Source: Opisthocomus hoazin
Lineage: Eukaryota > Chordata > Aves > Opisthocomiformes > Opisthocomidae
Assembly (NCBI RefSeq): GCF_030867145.1
Contig: NC_134419.1
Span: 75,077,403-75,141,402, forward strand
Direction of reading: 5' to 3'
DNA: 64,000 nucleotides
Positions 1 to 15,110 of this stretch are shown piece after piece. Both the position numbers and the translations under genes were made by a program. Positions within the stretch are counted from its first letter, which is position 1, and each line of letters begins with the position of its first letter. Under the pieces are notes generated by a model that worked only from the letters and a program-made list of their open reading frames with translations, did not search any database and was not told the DNA's origin.

Positions 1-3000
1 CACCAAGCAAGAGGGATTCGGAACAACGGGATGCTGTGAGACCGTCAAAGCACGTTCAAGTACCAGCAAATTGAAAAATAAGCTGGCCACGGGGAGAGTC
101 ATGACATTGTGAAGCTGTAGCTCCAAGGCATTTTGGATCAATGTACAATGTGATGTTCATAGGGCTTAATGAAACAATTACAGCCCTCCCGCCGATTGCC
201 TTTGTTTTCTGCCACGAATCAATAGATTATCAACTGTAAACGTCAATGCGTTCGTTCTCTCCTAGGAGGTCACTCTGCAAGGCAATAATGATGAACACGC
301 ATTGCTTGGCTAAATAAGCCTTGGAATTACCAGCTACAGATAAATGTCTCAATTTCTAGAGTCTGAAGAACTGAAAGGTGCTCATACATGCAAAAGAAAA
401 ACTGAGGACACAACAAAAAAACCCAAAGGAAATGCAAATGGCAAATCAGCTGTTTGAAAGCATCAGAATCCTCAGGCACAGGGAGCGTACTCCTCTCTGT
501 AAATGGGAGGCGTATTCTGACAACTTCCCTCTTTTGGATGGAGCAGGTTGCTCTTAGGAGAGTTCTTCCTTTTCAGGAACATCCGTTTCTAATTTTAGCA
601 AGTCTCTTTTTTCTATTTCAGTGTTCTGCTTTTACCCATTAGGTAAATAATAATAATTACTTTTATTCTACAATATAAGGCAAGAAAAGAAAAATATGGA
701 TTTACTATATGAAAAGCAGACCAAAAGAAGCTACCGAAGCTCCAATTTCATTACACCGCACTGGGACCCCTAGAATCTCTCTATCCTGTCAAACAGGCCC
801 ATGGGGTCAGAAAACAGAGGGTTTTAGAGAATCACACCCTGAAATGGGTATTGATCTGGGGTGAAGGGTGTCAGTAATGGGACGGGGAGTCGCACGACAT
901 CAGAAGCTGAAGCTGGTCGGTGTAGAACTGAAGACTATGCATTAGGCAAGGAGCAGCACTATTCCCACAGCTTTTTTGCCAGGTCCCACCCAAGGTCGCT
1001 ACCTCTTGTCCACTCAAACACTCTTCTCATTCCAATCGAACACTTCAGCTGCCGAAGAGCTTTGTCAGACTGCTGCCATGTTTATTTTCGCTGAGAAGGC
1101 AGTGTCTCACATATCCCTGTATTACAACTTGGTAATAACGTGCTAATTTATTCCTGGCTGAAATGTTCTGGCAGCCTCCGAATGAAAGATGGAAGCAACA
1201 GAAATACTGCTGTCGCACAGCACCATGGAACGTCCCCATTTCACGTAAGAATGACAATGCCTCTCCATGAAAGTAGAGACAGAGGGAACCAGCTAGAAGA
1301 GTTATCATGAAGCACACAAGCTCTCAAGGATGCTAACACAGCAAAAAGAGTATAAAACTACAATACACAATAATATTATAGAATATTACACAACAAGAAC
1401 ATTATACAATAACCAGGCAATCAAATGCACTGACCTGAGAGGCCAGCCAGGGGAAGTCCCCTCTCCCCAGGGTGAGCCTCAAGGCACTGTGGTCCCTTGA
1501 GAAGAGGCACAATAACTGGAGCAGGACGTCCCTCTGAAGCCCAGCTCCTCCGAGCCTTCTCCCTCGCTCCTGGAAAGCGGTTATTCACTCCCTTCACTGA
1601 AGACAGCTTAGAAAGGGGTATTTATTTACAAGATATCCAGGATTTTCTGGACTGTGAAAATTTCAGGGATGAGGACAGTCTCAACTTGAGGACAGAGGCA
1701 GCAGCCATCACAGCAAAACCTCTTCCAGGTTTCTCGACACTGCAATAACGTAGTTGTGTGAAAAATAGTAAATAAATTAAAACTGGGAACCTTGTTATTT
1801 CAACCATTCTGTCTTTCACTGCTTTCATCTTGAGCAACAGAGACCAATATATTCATAAAATAATGGGTTGCAACGCCCTTGGCAATAAAGAAAAGCATTG
1901 CTGTCTCCTGACCTCTAACTTCAATATTAGAAGCCTTGTTTCAACATCATTTTACTCCCTGCACAGGTAAGAAAGAAATCCTGAATATCCAAATAATTTA
2001 GGTCAAAAATGAAAGAGAGATAAGGACAAAAGCAGAAAAATCATGCACTTCTGATTTTTTTAATTATTTTTTTTTTTTAGGTTTCACAATCAACGCACTA
2101 GAAACTTCACCAAGCAGTAGTGAGTTGAAGTTCACCATTTTTTAGTATGTTTTTTTCAGGGCAGATGTGAACTATTTTTTTAAATAAAATTTTGCGTTTG
2201 ACTTAAAAATCAGTTGGCTTCTGAAAACAAAGAGCCTTAGCAAGGGAATGGGCAAGCTATTAGTAACTGAAAGAGCAACTGCTACATTGTCAGTGAGCGC
2301 GCTACACACCCCTGGCATCAGAAGGTGCGAGCACACATTTTTGGAGACAGCATTTTTCCTGAGACGCACCGATTTAGTTATTGCAGTCCCATTGAGAAAT
2401 ATAGAGCAGCTGACAAAATGCATGCAATAAACAGTATATTAGACATTCCTAATGCCCCTACTGCACACAGTGTGACAGGAGTGGATCAATGAAATTACAA
2501 CATGGAAAGGAATAGCAAGAATTACTTAATCTAGAACAGCATCAAAGGCATTCTGAGATGGGTAACTGCCAGCTGGCCTCTCCTTAGGTGTTCTGTGGAT
2601 CTTAATTTCAGTCATATATTAGTAGCATAACTTATCTAATATATCTAGTGTTTTAAAATCTTGAGTATTTGTCTTGAATCACGTTTTAATCCTGATTTTT
2701 AACAAATTCATGCTTCACTCCACTAATGAAGCGCAAAGCTTTGCCAACCCCACCTGACAACATTTTTTCTGATATACCACAATTAAGAGCAATGTAAAAA
2801 ATAAAACTCAGAATAAGATGTTCATAAAGAGATCCAGGAAATTGGGATACTCAGAGAAGAAGTAAGGCTGGTGCTACGATGACGTTCGCAAGCTGGAACA
2901 TGACCTCTGGTGGCTGCAGGGTGAGAGCATTTAAGGAGAGAAAAATCATGTTTGCTGGCATAAAGAAAATATGGATCTGTGTCAAACAGAAAAATCAATA

Positions 3001-6000
3001 AGGATAGTGACAATTATTGTTTTGAAAAAGCAACATTTATCTGCCTATGTAAAACACTGAAATAATTATTAATTTGATTACTGGAGCAGCTGGCATCGGG
3101 GCATCACACTAAAAACGTGGATCAAGGGGGGAATACTTAAGTAAGCTCAATAAAAAATCTTAAAAACACGACTATTTTTAAAGGTAATTGGGATTGGTTA
3201 GTTTACAAAAAAAAAAAACCAACAGGCTGACTTGGCAACAGTCTTCGAAAGTGTCCAGAGCTGTTGCAAGGAGGAACCTCAGTGATCGCTGATCGTATTC
3301 AGGTCAGACAAACCAAACCAGGTTCGTGTGCAACCAAAAGGATAAAAGTTAGATACCAGGTATTAAAACCTTTCAGTAACAAGGATACTACTCCCTGCAG
3401 AAGAACACCATAAGGAACTCGCTGAGCTGCCTTCATCAGAGATTATTGCAAAGAGTGGGGTGTGTGTCCCCCCCATAAGGGATGGTGGATGGCTTCTCGC
3501 CCTGCTTCAGCCTGGAGAAGGTCAGACAGGAGAACCAGCAAACCATTTTTCAAAGTCCCATCCAGTCTCCACTTTGCTGCTGCTGTGCGGATACTAAGTC
3601 AGAGTTTCACCAGAATTCATGCAATTTCATTCCTTAACTCCAGCTTTTTGCTAGAAATGTAGTACGCTGACCTTAACTTCCCCTCCCACCCCCTCAATAT
3701 TCTACAATGCTCCATTGATTCTTCCTGGACAAGGACAATCAGATGTCACAGACAAAGGGAAATGAATGAAATCTGACACATTTATTTGAAAGCCTGCAGC
3801 AGACTAAATCATAAATAAATCCCGCTTTCTCTGCAGCACAAAGGTTGCAGACGGACTGTCCCTGTGGACTCTGCTCTCTTCTCACCACTTAATAGACTTT
3901 CTAACACTTCCTTTTGTCCTGAGAGCAATCTCTCACCAGGACTTCTGGCAGACACATGTATTATGTGTCAAAACCAAAGTGGAAATAACTGATGGGAAGC
4001 ACAAAAATCTGATGGGAATAGTTCTAATAAGGAAATGAATAAACATCAAAACGGTAGAACATACCCATGAAGAGATACAGCCAGAAAGCTGCTGAGCTGT
4101 TACGCGGTTTGTCTAAGCTCAGCAAGAGCCACTGTTTTAAGATTGTCTCATTTTAATGCAGATAGCATTAATGTATGCTAGACTTGTATATGTTAATTTT
4201 ATATATTCCCATTCTTCTTTATTTTAATACTGTTAGAAAGCAAAGATGTCACAAGATGAGCTTTGAATGTGCTATTAAATGCATACAGTAGATTCATTTA
4301 TAGAATACTATTTTATTTAGGAACCCACTGACCACAACTAACACCTGGATACTATGTTTAATACGAGTTACTACTGTACATCTGCTCCTGTAAATGCATT
4401 TTGGCTTATACGAGATATTTTAACATCCTCTTTTATCTTTGTACTTCAGCAGTTTTAGTCACAAAATGTTCTGCTTAGTAAGTGCTCGTATGCTTGGCGA
4501 CTCGGTCACCGTGCTTTTAAAAAAAACCTCATATGAAATGAGCTGCTTATAATCAGCCTAGCTGGTAAACTCATTTTGTTAGCAGCTATGCTTAACATGC
4601 ATGGTTAACACCATGTATAAATGGTGCTGTTTATACAATTTGTTTTTCACAGTGCATTTTTATTTCCCCAGTGAGAATAATATGTGTCTCATAACTAAAG
4701 ATAAATCACACGGCTACTTACCCATTAATGCCCCCCTGAGCTGCAGCCCCTTCCGTCCCGCTCTTCGTCACGCAGGGGCATCACCAGCCCCTCCTCGGCG
4801 TTGCCTCTGCGGCACCTTCCTCAGCCAAGGCTCAAGCCTGACCAAGGAACACTGCGCACCACCCCGGCCTCCTGCGGACTAAATATTCTGCCCTAAATAT
4901 TGTCTGCACCCTTCCAAATGCAGGACGGGGACAGAAAGAGCAAGCAGAACCGTTAAAGCTTGAGGGGGATGGTGGAGAAGGAAAGGCTGTTGAGGAGAGC
5001 ACACACTCCAAGTCTAAGGGATTATCTGGGACAACCAGCATGAGAGTGAATTCGGAAATACTTGGCTGACCAGGCTGCTAGCTTCATAAAGATCACCTGG
5101 AAAGATACTAACAGAACTTCAGGAGCAGCGATGGATGTAGACTCCAGCGGAGCAAGGAAACAGGAAAAAAAAATGCTGCTGGGAAGTCTGATTCGCAGGA
5201 CAGAGCCTTGTGCACTGGACCACCGCAAGCCTCGGCACATCAAAATTTCGAGCCATGGTGGCACTGAGTTTCGACAAAAGTCTCATTCAGGAATCCAGAA
5301 TTAGCTGGAATTCTGCCTCGTTCAGCAGGAAAACCAACCAGCGTTTGGTTACCTTTGTGCATGTACTCCAGATCTCTGTGCTGCTTGTTTGGCTGCTTAC
5401 TTCAGAGAAAGGGGCTTTTTTTGACCAACTAGAAATGGCATAACCTAACTAAAATAAATAAATAGCTAGTCCTATCTACTCTCTATTTGTGAAAAGCCTC
5501 AAATGAAATATTCTATTCTAGCCAGAAATGAAATACAAGTTCTGCTACAAAGCATAAACTCTTCATTAATCTGTCTAGCTAGAATCAAAATTTAGTTCTA
5601 AAATACTGTCATGTGTTCTGAACTGAAAGGTATCCCTTCTAATCACTGCTACTCTTTAACCTTCCCTGACTTTGCTGTTCACTGGATGCTTAGTCAACCT
5701 CCAAGATAATGAATTCCTACAAAGTAAGACAGCAGTCACACTCAGAGCTATTACTTACTTATTATAATTCACAGAGACTAGAAATAACTTTATTTTCTAC
5801 ACTTACAAGTCAAACAGGCCTGCTGAAAAGCAATTACAAACTCAACATGCGGGTTCTTTTGCATTTACTGAAATGTGTTGATGCTGGAAATGAGTAAGTT
5901 CCCCATTTATTTCCAATTAAAACAAAGAATAGCATTTTTTATCACTGGTCACAACTCTGCATTTTCTTACCACCATTTTATGCCCATTTATCAACAGACG

Positions 6001-8524
6001 ACAGAACAATGCAACCTTACTTTAGGGATTAACTCTCACAAACTAACTACACTAACAGAACCCTTATGAAATAGTTTGTGCTAAATTAAATAACTCTAAA
6101 TCAAATAATTCTCAATGGCAACATCTTATTAAATAAAATTGTGATAGTGGTGAATTTTCAGCTCCACTGAAGTCACTGGCAAAATTTACAGAACTTCATC
6201 CTCAGACTCTATTCCACTTGTAAAACAAGGAGAGAGCATCAGTCCTGACAAATACTGCACCAGTTGCCTTCTAAAATAACGCTAAAGAAGCGAGTCAGAT
6301 CTCAGTATACTACATCAGATGAACTCAATTTCTGAGTTAATCTCAGTGCTGACTTCTTTTATACGTACATATCTATTTGAGTTGAGTAAGAGTTAGAACC
6401 CAGCGTGCCGGGGTGCTGCAGTTCCAGTGGAGGTCGGAAAGCGAAAGCACCGTTTCAGAATTCACAGGGAATGGTCATCTACCTCCAGTGGTCACGCTAA
6501 CAACAACTTCAGGCTGCACTCGATTTTCAGTTTTATACTTGTCTCACTTCTCTAACTGCAGTCCTTAGGAGCTCCCCAAGAGAAACAGAGCATCAGGTAA
6601 AAGAATAAAACATAGCTAGAAGGCATATCAGTAACAAACAGTGGGCACAAAAAGATGGAGCTCTTCAAGAACTCTCAGTGGTGACATTAAGTCTGCTCCC
6701 TTGCAATTTAATAGAAACTTTACCTTCTCCAGGAGCCCGGAGAGGCCATCCTTAAATGGTTTTGATAATCTTTCAGATTTTGCATGTCATACTGGAATTC
6801 CTCTGTGCCCATTAACTGATTTTATATCATATGAAAAGTTTTTCTCATTTATCTTGGTGTTAAGCCAGATGGGCATCACCACTTTTCAACACGTTGTGTA
6901 GGCAGCAAATGTTATACTATTTGACATTTCACTGAGTAGCAAGTGTATTTTCTCCACAGAAAGGAACTCTTTCTACTGATGTTTGTAAGCAGTATTTAGT
7001 GGTTCTCCCATGGCGATAGGTTTAGATAAGACATGGACAAACTGGATTATACAGTATACAGAAACTTCTCGGTACCGGGCAACAGACAAACACATCCCAG
7101 ATATAACGCTGACAGAAAGAATTACTTTTGTTGCAGACTAGGACTAGATCAATACAATATATCCCAACCAATAAAACATAAAATTACTATTTAAAATTAC
7201 TTTTGAAGCTGTACTTGAGATCAATAATTTTACAATGATCAAATGCATGGGAAAAAAGTTAAATCTGCAATGCACTTGAATCCCAAAATTCTTACGTCTG
7301 TTCCACATAAAGATCAGTGATTAATAATATTGGCCCAATGTTTAAAATTAAATCAAGCCCATGAATGACAGGAGATGTAACTCTCGGAGGGTGAAACTAG
7401 ATTTGGTTCCTTTCTGGGGAAAAACACCTACACGTACATACTTGAATAAGAATCTTTCTTCAAGGGTTAACAGGAAACTTCAAGTAGACTCAAGGTAAAT
7501 CCTAGCTCCTGTTATCCAGGAAGATAAGAAACACAAATGCATTGGTATTGTTACGATGTTGTAACACATTACTGAAATATACAACAGTATTGTTTCCCAA
7601 AATTCCTATAACTTGTATGACTTGATAGGGACACAAACTACTAATGACAACATTCATATATCAGATAAAGTGCTTTGATAAAGCATCACAACTTCCCGTG
7701 TTTCCAACAGAAGTATTTAGTAACATGTTACAAAAGATGTTAACCTGGGAGCTGCTGCACCATAAACAAAAGAGTAAAAATGCAGAAATACGATATTTAA
7801 GTATTCCCATACCATTCTACAGAAAAAAATTGCAACACAACTCAGCAGTGGTACCTCATGTCTTTTTTTTTTTAGCATAGTTCTGAAACGTGCACTGAGG
7901 AGCTATAGGATAAACCTTCCAAGCTCTATTTCATGTTAGTGATGTGCATTAAAATATCCACTCTTTTCAGACAAAGGATAAGGCTTATACCAAAAAACCA
8001 CAGTGCCGCTTGGCTGCGTATCTTTGGCATATTTATAGTGCAACTATTCTGTTTCGTCTCTGAAAGGGAAAGTTTTCCAAAGCACTGCATCCCCTGCCAC
8101 TGAGAATCTACTCTGAACTCCTACGTTCAGTAGGACCACAGACACTAACCTACTGCTTTAAACAAACGAAGAATGTGCAGTGAAAATAATTTCTTCCTGT
8201 TTTAAAATATACTACTGAAATAAAATTAAACCATGCCAGATTTCACGTGAGAAAGTAACAGCACGTTTCAATTCTCTTGCAAGAGTTTAGAAGCATACAA
8301 ATGCGAGCATAAATTTCATGGCAATTTTTAACGACAGATATCCAAGTTGCTACCGAAAACATTTGTAATTTAATGCTTGTTAATCTAGATTTAGTCAATC
8401 TTTGTCTCTACAAAAGAGACACCTGCTTTTCATTTTGCTTACATACTTCAAATTATTCAAAACGCACGGAAAGGCTAGAACTACTTAATTAAAATATGTT
8501 GCAAGAATCTTTTTCTAAACTTAT
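1..8524. other. Region downstream of ATE1, no gene seen
   Basis: This is AT-rich sequence without recognisable exons, repeats of known family or RNA genes. Part of it, down to roughly 5.8 kb, could be a long ATE1 3' UTR. In human the next gene downstream of ATE1 is FGFR2, transcribed in the same direction, so this would be intergenic space upstream of FGFR2 if synteny holds. A short GC-rich patch lies at about 4715-4880. All open frames are under 100 codons and look like chance. Confidence 0.75.
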
Positions 8525-8724
8525 ATTGCTAAAGCCTTGCTGTATTGTAAGTTTTATTGGAGTTGGCCTTTAAACACAGTACCGTGTATTCACGCAAGCC
8601 CAGATATATACCTGTATTTCATACTGCTAGTAGTAGTAGGCATACCAAAACACAACTATAGTACATTTCATCCAGTGGCAGTGCAATAAAATGTAGTGCC
8701 ATCAAAACGCCATTTAATGATTTT
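8525..8724 (-). other. ATE1: ATE1 proximal 3' UTR (inferred extent)
   Basis: This is the stretch after the ATE1 stop codon, running down to just beyond the first canonical polyadenylation hexamer. The end is set by expecting cleavage 10-30 bases after AATAAA; it is inferred, not seen. Longer ATE1 3' UTRs are plausible: further minus-strand AATAAA hexamers exist near 5906-5911 and 5789-5794. A variant ATTAAA only 7 bases after the stop (8713-8718) is too close to be likely. Confidence 0.6.
8553..8558 (-). terminator. ATE1: Polyadenylation signal AATAAA for ATE1
   Basis: Plus-strand TTTATT reads AATAAA on the minus strand, about 170 bases after the ATE1 stop codon. It is the first canonical hexamer met downstream. 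A GT-rich downstream element is weak, so use of this site is probable but not proven. Confidence 0.6.
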
Positions 8725-8958
<234 letters not shown>

Positions 8959-11848
8959 TTAATTTATGCAACTAACTTCAATACGCGTCATGAAAACCAT
9001 ACGCAGTAATAAAACTAATCTGCAGACAAACAGCAGATGAATGCAGGGCTGATCTACAGAGCTGTCTTCTTGAATCACGGTAGAAAACAAAACCTAGCTT
9101 GCAAAGTAACTGTATTTGTGGGGTGTGAAAAAATCAATCATGCATCACGCGTTTCTAATGGTGATATATAGCATTTCTGGAAATACCTCTACCGCTGCAT
9201 TTTAAAATTGACGTTCATTTAACGCTCACTGGAGCCCGCTGCCAGAAGTGAAACTCTATCTGGGAAATGCATTCAAACAACAGCGACCAGAAGAGACTCG
9301 CTGTTATTGCCATATTGCACTGAATTACCCCACTGCTTGCAAAATCCACCAGCCCAGAGCACTCCCTTGCCCCAGCTCTGAAAAGTGCAGTAAAACCAGC
9401 AGAAGCCTCCACACTGTTTGCCTTCGGTAAGCATCAGGCCATAAACCACCCTCCCAGGCGAAACACCCTGGCCCTCCAGCCCCCACCTTTTTCTCTTTGC
9501 GTATACTGGTTTCTGAGTTTCTCCAGCAGAAAGAAGCTGAACACGTGCCCTTACTTCCAGTCTGACCCCCGAGCTCTGCAGACTGACAGAGCGAGCAGTG
9601 CAAGGACTAGCTGGGTGGGCACGACATAATTTCTCAAGCTTTCAAAGACACACACACCCCCCATAGCTGAATCTTATTAACCTCACCTACAGACCCCTTG
9701 TGACTTCATTTAACCAGAATAGTACACATAAGAGCATCGTTGAACAAGCTAAAACTTCCTTATTTTTATGAATCCAATCAATGCTACTATTGCTGAATAA
9801 TAATGCTATACAGCTGCTGCACGTCAGAAAAATTGGCTCTACAGTGCTAGAAAATTCTTTAAAGAAAGTGAGAAAACATGTCATACTCCTGAGGCCGTTG
9901 CAGGATAAATTAATAAAATTATTACAAAATACCGGTAAAAGAAATCTTGGACTCCTCTGAACTTCAGGTTTAAAAAGCCACCAATGTAAGAGTCAATGTA
10001 AACACAGCAACTGAAATCAGAGTTTGAGAATAGAACCACATAAATGCAAATAGTAACAGAGCTGCTTACTAGGAGGTCAGCACCTGAGGACATAAACTAC
10101 GCAAAGAATCTTTTTTTGGCATCAGGACATTATTCAGACTGAAGAGACAGCACAGGCAAGTGTAATTGCTTCGCTTCAAGTACTGAATCAATCTGCCCCA
10201 AATGAAAGTATTTTATATGTTCATGTCCTTGCTTCATTTCGGTCAGAACATTTAAGGCTCCCTGAGCAGGATCTGAATGGTGGTATCCACTCCGCACCGC
10301 TCCCCGCTTGCCGCCCCTGCGGGGAAGCCTTCTGCTGATCGGCGGTTGACTCAAATCAAACCAACTGCTGTGGAAAACCAAACAATTCAAACAGCTATTT
10401 CATGGGCAAAAATATGATTTGTTTAGAAGAGAAGAAACAGAGGTAGAACCTTCTCAGCAAGCTTCACAAATGACAACAGATCCAAGGTGCAGAGGGTACA
10501 ATGCCAACGCAGGGAAGCAAATCAGTCACCTAGCGTTGTCCCACCTTGTTTTACACACCTGGAGCTCACTGGAGACTTAAAAATATAGTTCACTTACTAT
10601 TTGTGTGTAAGTAACCTTTGGACTTACCACAGGTATGTTTAACAACTTGTGTGGAAGAATTTGAAAAAATCTTTATGACAAATCTCTCTTCAGTCGTAGC
10701 CCTCACTATGGAAAAGCTTCATCTAGTAAACATAAAGGTGAGTAAACGCCTGTCTTCGCACGGCCTTCCTAAGGACCTGCCCCTATTCCCCCACAGAAAT
10801 ATGCCATATAAACATTTCTCTGCCGACTGCCTGAATTTAGTATGTGAAACTTAACGAAGTCTGTTTTACAAAGTCTAGAATGACTTCATCACTTCTATCT
10901 GTGTTTTGATTCCTAACAGGAGAGCACAATGCATTTCTTAAGAGTTAAGTAGGAAAATGGGGTTTGAAGGAAGAAAATTTGAATAGTACTTGCTAAGATT
11001 GCACTCTCCACTAATTATTGTTGGCAATTGCTTTAGATAGACACCCAAGTCAAAAACACTTTACGGCCGTCTCTCCCTCTTTGAAATCCATTAGGTTTTT
11101 GATGTGTGGCCAACACCTTCCCGATATCTCAATGGGTTGTTTTTACTGCCAGCCCTACTGCCTCTTCTATTACATCCTCCTCCTTTCTGAGAGCTCACCA
11201 AGGAAAAATTTGCAAGTTAGCTTCTGGAGGTGACACAAGTGTAAAATTATTTTCATTTCTTAAATTGGAAAGTTTACACTTACTGCACCTCCAGGCTGAC
11301 GGTAAGTTTGTGACCTGAAGCGGATTTATGCCAAGCCTAGCCTCCCCACTCTCATGCCAACAGCAGCACTTTCAAAGCTGTTCACTACTCGCTGCTCGAT
11401 ACTCACTGCTTTCAGATAATATTGAAGCCTGATACTCCAGATGAGTTCATCTTTTGGCTTGTAGAGCTCCTGGCAGCAGATTCAATTTCTTACAGTACCC
11501 GAAGCCACCGCACCATCACTCTCCCTGCAGCCTTACTGGCTCAGCTGAACCCTGCTCTTGTTGCTCAGCACTTATGCCCTTACTCCACTTTTACATCAAG
11601 TGCAGCTGGTGCATCATCCTCCTCGCAATCAACCTCATGCTAGCTCTAGCTCTACAGCCCTACGAAACTGTTAATCCAGCGCTACAGCAAATTCGTTAAG
11701 CGCAGCAGACCGGCGTTTCTGGGGAGCAGTAGGGCTTGCCACGCCACGCTGCAGACCAGCCCTTGCTCGGACGGTGGCACAGGTTTACAACGCAACCCTC
11801 TGGCAAGAGAAGGCTCTCCCAGAGCAATCCAGAAAATACCAATATCTT

Positions 11849-11861
11849 GGGGGGGGGGGGG
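11849..11861 (+). repeat. G13 homopolymer
   Basis: Thirteen consecutive G in an AT-rich intron. It is probably length-polymorphic and prone to sequencing error. Confidence 0.9.
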
Positions 11862-13124
11862 AAATAAATGCACTAATATGAATAGTTCAGACATGTTTTA
11901 AGCTTAACACAGACAGTACGTTCTGTGCACAAACCACATATATAGACACTTGGTAATGAGTTTATCATCAGGAAAAGTTTAAAGCCACATGTTTGGTCTT
12001 ACAGACTTTCATTTGATTGACTGTATTTATGTTTGTTCTACACATTCAGGTCGATTCCAGATTCTTCAAAGAAGGTTTGAAAGGCAGAAATATAATAGTC
12101 CTTAAAACTTCCAAGATGTCTTTACAAAGATTACTTGTTTTAGTGAACATTTTTCCATTGAATACCTCCAAAATAAAAACTTAAATGATAAAAATAACCT
12201 TCTGTAAATGTACTTAAATATATATAATTTAAACTCTATCTGAAAAAGAAACTTTTTACTGAAATGTTAAGTATCAGTAAAATAATCTCAGGCACATAGT
12301 TAAGCTTTTAGAGGAGGCTAACAGGAATGTGTGTCACCATAATACCAAATCTTCAGTTAAAATTCAGCCACCTTTCAATTGCTACTGCTCTGAAGACAAG
12401 AGCATAGGAATTCGGGAAAGCACTTCCTTTATTCATTATTTAAGCCTAAACAGAATGGCTTTAAAAGAATTAATTAAAAACAGAAAATACAACCAGATTG
12501 AGCTCCGGTACTGTTTAAAAAAGAAATTATCCCCCATAAAGAAAAATTAAATACCTGCTTCTGCCAAGTGGCACATGATAAAGTTTGTTTTATATTTAAG
12601 AAGATGCCAGTTGTCTTCTAACACCCCTTCTCCGTGTGCCTGATGCTGGCACAGCAATTAGCGGCAATCCCAATTCAAAATGAGATCATATACTCTATCT
12701 AATGAAATTACTTGTTGAAAATAAGAAAAACATCTCTATCAATAAGTATTGTTTCCGTGCTTTCTGAAAGCAATTTCAGTTAGTGACTTCTATTCTTGGA
12801 AGCACCCGGACTGATCAGACAGTAGAAAAATATGTTAGGGCAACTTTCATCATTATTGTAAGTACTGAATGCAACATCGTCACCATTAAAAAGCTAAAAT
12901 AGCTTATTTTTTCCTCCTCACGCTTTCTCTTTTTATACCTCCTGGAGTCTCCCACTAAGCTCTGCGTCTCCACACAAGTAGTTGGTGCGTTAATTTATAG
13001 AAATCTCAAACCAGATAAAATCATGGGTTTGAAGACAAAATTTCTTTTGCAAGCGCGTAATTCTTGGATGTCTCATCAAGTCATAATTTATAGCCAGTTA
13101 ATTTTCTAAGGCTTGCTTCTTCCC

Positions 13125-13233
13125 ACCTGGACAAGGTCCTCTACAGCCTACTGTAGGTGACCCTGCTTCGGCAGGAGGGTTGGACTAGATGACCCACAGA
13201 GGTCCCTTCCAACCCCTACCATTCTGTGATTCT
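13125..13233 (+). mobile_element. CR1 LINE, very short 3' fragment
   Basis: This is a 5'-truncated CR1 tail on the plus strand, opposite to ATE1. It contains CCTGGACAAGGTCCT, GTTGGACTAGATGACCCA and CAGAGGTCCCTTCCAACC, and ends ATTCTGTGATTCT. It is the same subfamily as the element at 46 kb, whose reverse complement reads almost identically over this stretch. Confidence 0.93.
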
Positions 13234-14779
13234 TTAGCCATCACCCCAGTCCAGACCCATACGACTAAGACCAGACCTTGCAGCCACAGTTTCAGAGACT
13301 GTGCTGCGCAGCTCACATGGCAAGTTGCTTCTTAAGAGTACTGTAGAAACAATCCTCCTGTAAGGCCACATTTTGTTCCTTTAGGTGAGCATCACTGAGT
13401 CCTGCAAGACTTTTTTTTTTAACAATTTCTGTGCGCTCTCGCCTGTCGCCTCTGGAACCACTTCATCTTGATCACTTGAAATGACCGGATTTGGTGGAAG
13501 CCGTTCTAACAAAGACCGTTATAAATGAACAATAGTACGATAAGGAGTTACAGTACTACTGATGTCCATTTGAATTCTTGGGATTTCACCTTTGTAGCTG
13601 TGAAGATTGCCTTCTCACGGAGCTATTGCTTAATTGTAGCGTATAAAAGAGACGCTGTCACTTCACATATAAAACATACAAGGTTTTACCCCATAACTCA
13701 GTTACACGTATCAATAGAGTTGGGATGGCAGACACATAAAAACCCTGAAGTTCACCAAAATCAATTCTGTAAATTGAAAGTACCTATCGTTTTAGGAAAC
13801 TGAGCAACTGCGGATGTCAGCTATCTGTCTTTATAGAAGCATCATCCTTTAAGTCTCAAAGCTAACCACACATCTGAATTCTTGCTGAATAAATTAGCTG
13901 TCGCTTCTTCTTTCTCTTCTCCCTTCTAGTCCTAAACCATCAAATTACTGATATACCATTCATTTATTGAAACTTGAATATAGGAGAGATTTCATACATA
14001 ATTCAACCTTGACACCGTGATCCTACACAAAATTGCAAAGCTTGCAAATAGGTGTTTAAATTCTTTGTTCCCAGCCCCATACCGCTATTAAACGCAATTC
14101 ATGCATGGAGGATTTCCGTTCTGAAAAAAAAAAACAACAAACCAAAGCAGATAAGATACATTGCTAAGTATCAGTAAAAAACAAAGCAAAAAGTAGGAGC
14201 GGTCTGAAGACCCTCTATATAATTTGTCTTGGCAGCTGGCAGACAGATATCGCTCAGATTTCTTGGCCCTGCTACACACACGCACCTCCGCCAAAAGCAC
14301 GGCCAACATTGCCGAGTGACACCGAGCAATACGCTCGAAGGAACAGCAGTGGTCTTCAAAGGCAGCTTCATCCAGCAATCAGCCCCACAAATACTTGTAC
14401 ACTCAAGGGGCCAGGAGGAATGCGCAGAGCAGGAGGTCTGACACACTCCTGTATAATTCGGTTTTTATTTCTTCACAAAAATCAAATCAAGTTCACCCCA
14501 AAACTGCAAGCTTTCTCCCAAAACCAAAACATGACTCTCAACTGCTAACATTCATTCCTACCGAAATACCAACATAAAATAAGGAGGAGGAATTATTTTA
14601 CCTTTTTTATTCACAGTAATAGCAAAACAGGCATCAGTGTGCATTTACATAGAAATTCAAAGTTCCACGCTCTGAATTTTTTTCTTACAGCATGGGAACT
14701 GATTAGCATTTTTCTGAAATTGTTTTGGGAAGCCATATCCAAATATTTTTATCCTCTGAGTGCATTAATCTTTCTTATT

Positions 14780-15110
14780 ACCACCTAATGTAAGCTGAAG
14801 CGAGGAACAGCTGCATCTGGTCGGCCAGCCGGGTAAGCACGTGCAAAGCTGCACAACGGCGACTTGGAGAGCGGAGAGCAAGCTCTGCAACAGCCTGCTG
14901 CAACACCGCGCTGCAGAAAGCGTGATGGTCCAAAGGTGCAAACTCTTACTGACCCAGCTGTTTGGTGGTGGCTGACGTGGGGCGAGCTGGTTTTGATCGG
15001 TAGTGACTGGGAAAGCCAGCCTGCAGCGGCGGGGTTCTGCACCGCTCCTCTTCAGAGCTACGCGCGACGGGTGCCCAGGGCAGGTGACCTCAGCCCTCAC
15101 CCCCGGACAG
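14780..15110. other. GC-rich intronic island, unassigned
   Basis: This is a local rise in GC within the last ATE1 intron, with open frames of up to 111 codons on both strands and in several frames. That is expected from composition alone. No domain, splice pattern or repeat family is recognised. Confidence 0.35.
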
